DNA of 64,000 nucleotides from Phaeovulum molybdatiresistens. Its GTDB lineage: Bacteria > Pseudomonadota > Alphaproteobacteria > Rhodobacterales > Rhodobacteraceae. The stretch covers positions 1-64,000 of the forward strand of contig NZ_JAMJFX010000010.1 in the NCBI RefSeq assembly GCF_023544865.1, read 5' to 3'. Below, piece by piece: positions 61,417 to 64,000 of the stretch (position 1 is the stretch's first letter; every line of letters begins with the position of its first letter). Both the position numbers and the translations under genes were made by a program. The notes below the pieces were generated by a model, which was given only the letters and a program-made list of their open reading frames with translations, was not told the DNA's origin and ran no database searches.

Positions 61417-63221
61417 CAGAAGGCCTGCCCGATCCCGAGGTAGATCTGCACCCCGTCCTCTGTCCCGCCCGAAACCGGCGCCGCCACATCCAGCCGGATC
61501 GGCCCGATCCCGGTGTTGTAGCGCAGCCCCAGACCCGCGCCCGCATGCCAGTCGCCCGCGTCATCAAAGAAATCGACCGCGCCGACATAGCCCGCATCAT
61601 AAAAGGCAACCACGCCAATCTTCCGCGTCACGTCCGCGCGCAATTCGCCCGACAGGGCCAGGAATTTCGTGCCCCCCGTGCGCTGATCGCCACCGCGCAG
61701 CACATTCACCCCCAGCGATTCATAGGGTTGGCCGCGCACCGTGCCGCCGCCGCCGGAATAGAACAGATAGTCGCGCGGCGTTTCCAGCAGGGTCGATCCA
61801 TAGACCGCGCCAATCTGGGCGCGCCCGGCAATCACAAAGCGGTCCTCGACGCCGAACCCGCGATAGCCGCGCAGATCCGCCTTGATCTGGGCGCCGGATC
61901 CGGTGGTGCCCAGGCCCAGAAAGGGCGTCAGGTCGGCGGCGGCATAATAGCCGCGCGTGGCATCCAGCGCGTTGTCGCGGTTGTCGAAGGTCAGGTTCAG
62001 CGGCAAGGCAAGCTGTTCAAAGGTGCGCCGGCTGCCGTTTTCGCGCACCTTGGCAATGCTGTACCGCAGCCCTGCCGATCCGGTCAGCCGGTCGTTGAAC
62101 ATATGGTCAAAGCCCAGACCAAAGCTGAATTCATCCGACAGGTAATCATCTGTTTCAACCCTGGCCAGTTTCGTCTCGATATAGCCCGATGTGTCGGGCG
62201 ACAGCGTCGCGGGCCGGTCGATGCGCAGGCCCAGGGTGTAATCCTCGCCGCCGGTGGTGCCGCCGATGCCGGCCACTTCGCCCTCGATCCGGAAGCGTTC
62301 CCCACCGCCCAGCAGGTTGCGGTGCAGCCAGTAGCCTGACACCGTCAGACCGTCGAGCGTGGACAATTCGCCACCAAAGCCGATGCGCCGGGGCTTTTGT
62401 TCCACCACGGCCAGATCCGCATCCAGCACCGCACCGGGGGAAAGCGTCTCGGCCTCGGTCAGGGTGACCGAGCTGAAGATGCCGGTGCGGCGCAGGCGGG
62501 CACGGACCTGATCCAGTTTTGCGGGGTCAAAGACCTCGCCGGTGGGAAAGCCCGCGATCTTGGCCAGACGGCGGGGATCAAGCCGGTCATATCCGCTGGT
62601 GCGCAAGGTGCCAAAGCGGACGCGGGGGCCGGGGTCCAGCGCGATCGCGGCATCCAGCGTCCGGGCGCGATGGTCGGCTGTGATGGTCTGGCCCGCGACG
62701 CCTGCCTTGGCATGGCCCTGCCTGCGCCAGCCATCAACGCCGGCGGTCGCGGCGGCGACGATCTGGCCGGATCGGGCCGGTTTGCCGGGGCCAAAGCCCT
62801 CGGGCAGGTCGGTTCCGGGGGCAACCGGCGCAATCGCGGCACGGGCAAAATCGAAACGCGGGCCGGGGGTGATGATGACATCCACCGCGCGCATGGACGT
62901 TGGCGCATCCAGCGGGGGGATCGCCGCGGCCTCGCGCCCGTCGATGCGGATTGAGATCACGCCGGAATAATAGCCCTCGGCATAAAGCGCGCCCAGGATG
63001 CGGCCGTAATCGGCGCGGGCGGCCGCGAACAGGCCCTGGGGGTCGGTGACCTCGGCGGTGGCGGCTTCGCGCGTCAGGGATGCGGCCGCCAGGATATCAT
63101 GCAGCTCCGCATCCGCGCCGGGGGTGTCAAAGGCAAACCGGTCAAGCGCCTGCGCGGGCGCCATGCCCGCCGCAAGCAACGCCAGTGCCGCAAGCAGTGC
63201 CCGGCCCCCTGACATATGCAT
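61416..63221 (-). CDS. tamA: outer-membrane assembly protein TamA (Omp85 family)
   Basis: This 601-residue outer-membrane protein has a signal peptide ending PAQA-L, POTRA-like domains (about 30-270; FDPAKLDQVRARLRRTGIFSSV) and a C-terminal 16-strand barrel with the Omp85 segment GGGGTVRGQPYESLG and a terminal GVQIYLGIGQAF ending in the insertion-signal phenylalanine. I chose the ATG at 63221, preceded by GGGGGGCAGC; 63215 is a close alternative. It is followed immediately by tamB. Confidence 0.93.
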   Translation of the reverse strand: MHMSGGRALLAALALLAAGMAPAQALDRFAFDTPGADAELHDILAAASLTREAATAEVTDPQGLFAAARADYGRILGALYAEGYYSGVISIRIDGREAAAIPPLDAPTSMRAVDVIITPGPRFDFARAAIAPVAPGTDLPEGFGPGKPARSGQIVAAATAGVDGWRRQGHAKAGVAGQTITADHRARTLDAAIALDPGPRVRFGTLRTSGYDRLDPRRLAKIAGFPTGEVFDPAKLDQVRARLRRTGIFSSVTLTEAETLSPGAVLDADLAVVEQKPRRIGFGGELSTLDGLTVSGYWLHRNLLGGGERFRIEGEVAGIGGTTGGEDYTLGLRIDRPATLSPDTSGYIETKLARVETDDYLSDEFSFGLGFDHMFNDRLTGSAGLRYSIAKVRENGSRRTFEQLALPLNLTFDNRDNALDATRGYYAAADLTPFLGLGTTGSGAQIKADLRGYRGFGVEDRFVIAGRAQIGAVYGSTLLETPRDYLFYSGGGGTVRGQPYESLGVNVLRGGDQRTGGTKFLALSGELRADVTRKIGVVAFYDAGYVGAVDFFDDAGDWHAGAGLGLRYNTGIGPIRLDVAAPVSGGTEDGVQIYLGIGQAF

Positions 63222-63356
63222 GCTGCCCCCCGCTGCTGAGCTACCCTTTTCCCGACATAACCAAAATTGCAGCAAATGCCCCGGATGGCCAGAGCCGCCT
63301 GCGCTTTCGCATGGGTTAGGGCAAATTCCCCGGCATGCCCCGCGCGGCGCAAGGGC

Positions 63357-63887
63357 CTAGCGCAGCAGGTGGCGGGAAAAGATGCGGTCCATCGGGCCGG
63401 ACATATAGATCGCCAGCCATTTCGAGAATCGTTCGGGGTGGCGTTGCACCTCTGCGGCCAGATCGTGCAAGTCGATCCAGCGCACCTCGGATACTTCGGC
63501 GGGGTCGGGCGTGACGGTCATGCCGGGGCGGGCATAGGCGATGTAGATATCGACGACCTCATGTTCGATCATGCCATTGCCCACATCGGCGCGATATTCC
63601 AGCCGGTCGGCATGGGCAGGAAAGAGGCCGGTGATTCCAAGCTCTTCGCGCAGGCGGCGCAGGGCGCAGTGTTCGGGCGGTTCATCCCAATGGGGATGTG
63701 TGCAGCAGCTGTTCGCCCAAAGCCCGGCCGAATGATACTTGCCCGCGGCGCGGCGCTGAATCAGCACGCGGTCACCATCCAGCACAAAGACCGAAACGGC
63801 CTTGTGCCGCAGCCCCTTGCGGTGAACGTCCAGCTTGTCGGCCGGGGTCAGGGTTTCGCCCACCCAGGCGGGAATCATCTCGGTCAT
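63357..63887 (-). CDS. idi: isopentenyl-diphosphate delta-isomerase (type 1)
   Basis: Idi interconverts isopentenyl and dimethylallyl diphosphate for isoprenoid synthesis. The 176-residue Nudix-fold protein has the catalytic cysteine in WANSCCTHP, the Nudix-like ALRRLREELGI, the catalytic glutamate in MIEHEVVDIYIAY and the substrate lysine region HRKGLRHKAVSVFV. In phototrophic relatives idi supports carotenoid and quinone synthesis, but no such genes are visible here. It is followed by a short GC-rich gap and the end of tamA is not coupled to it. Confidence 0.94.
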   Translation of the reverse strand: MTEMIPAWVGETLTPADKLDVHRKGLRHKAVSVFVLDGDRVLIQRRAAGKYHSAGLWANSCCTHPHWDEPPEHCALRRLREELGITGLFPAHADRLEYRADVGNGMIEHEVVDIYIAYARPGMTVTPDPAEVSEVRWIDLHDLAAEVQRHPERFSKWLAIYMSGPMDRIFSRHLLR

Positions 63888-64000
63888 GGTATCGCCAAAT
63901 TGATGCGCCGCCGGATCATCGGTCCGGCGGCGCGGTGTGTCACGTGGTCAGCTTGCCCCAGAGGCAGCGTGTCGCGCCCCTCAGGACAGCTGGGCGCCGG

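Noticed and set aside
1..64000. CRISPR array or intact prophage
   Set aside because: No regularly spaced repeats, cas genes or phage structural genes were found. Only the remnants at 18.9-19.6 kb point to mobile DNA.

Overview
The window looks like a chromosomal segment of an alphaproteobacterium of the Rhodobacterales (Rhodobacter/Paracoccus-like). This rests on high GC and matching codon usage, the rpmH-rnpA-yidD / yidC-MOSC-yihA-argB gene order, a PhyR-NepR-EcfG stress locus with GGAAC-N16/17-CGTT promoters, and a Tor-type S/N-oxide respiration locus. No rRNA, CRISPR array or intact mobile element was seen. There is one tRNA gene, with a decayed integration scar beside it.

Layout. 0.4-5.8 kb: a ribbon-helix-helix protein, a periplasmic PQQ-type sugar dehydrogenase with its diheme cytochrome c, a DUF2256 zinc-ribbon protein coupled to an iron-sulfur photolyase, and an exported orphan. 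5.8-17.1 kb, all minus strand: a DUF1932 dehydrogenase, a DUF475 membrane protein, then the housekeeping run rpmH-rnpA-yidD-ttcA, a degenerate GGDEF/EAL protein, yidC-MOSC-engB and argB-ferredoxin-phosphatase. 17.3-19.6 kb: a sensor kinase, tRNA-Arg(ACG), and remnants of a tyrosine integrase and an IS3-type transposase. 19.6-25.2 kb: a tandem universal stress protein diverging from a DNA-binding protein, a Kef-type antiporter and a P-type ATPase. An FNR-like box lies between the two transcription units. 25.3-35 kb: moaA-moaD-moaC-DUF2478 downstream of a TorA-like molybdoenzyme that carries a fused C-terminal cytochrome c domain, followed by torR, torS and torT. 35-42.3 kb: the general stress response locus (nepR-ecfG-histidine kinase, divergent phyR) surrounded by small stress and envelope genes (DUF1328, PLDN-domain, CsbD, a phospholipase D-family enzyme, an exported protein, Dps). 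42.4-51.3 kb: a YihY membrane protein, then a probable lysine/2-aminoadipate/glutaryl-CoA catabolic operon with a divergent LysR regulator and a lysine-dehydrogenase-like gene. 51.4-57.8 kb: a dipeptide-type ABC transporter with a divergent membrane dipeptidase. 57.8-63.9 kb: tamB, tamA and idi.

The most notable signal is a dense local sigma-EcfG regulon. Eight perfect GGAAC-N16/17-CGTT promoters lie between 35.27 and 42.33 kb, each directly upstream of a gene. Two of them come from one palindrome that can drive phyR and nepR-ecfG in opposite directions. Other points worth a look are the TorA-cytochrome c fusion without torC or torD nearby, a DUF1328 gene whose only correctly placed start codon is ATC, overlapping divergent start codons of torS and torT, one FNR-like box placed near -41 for two divergent promoters, and a FabD-like acyltransferase translationally coupled to a fused E1 dehydrogenase in the lysine operon. 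All functional assignments come from reading motifs and gene order. No database search was run.
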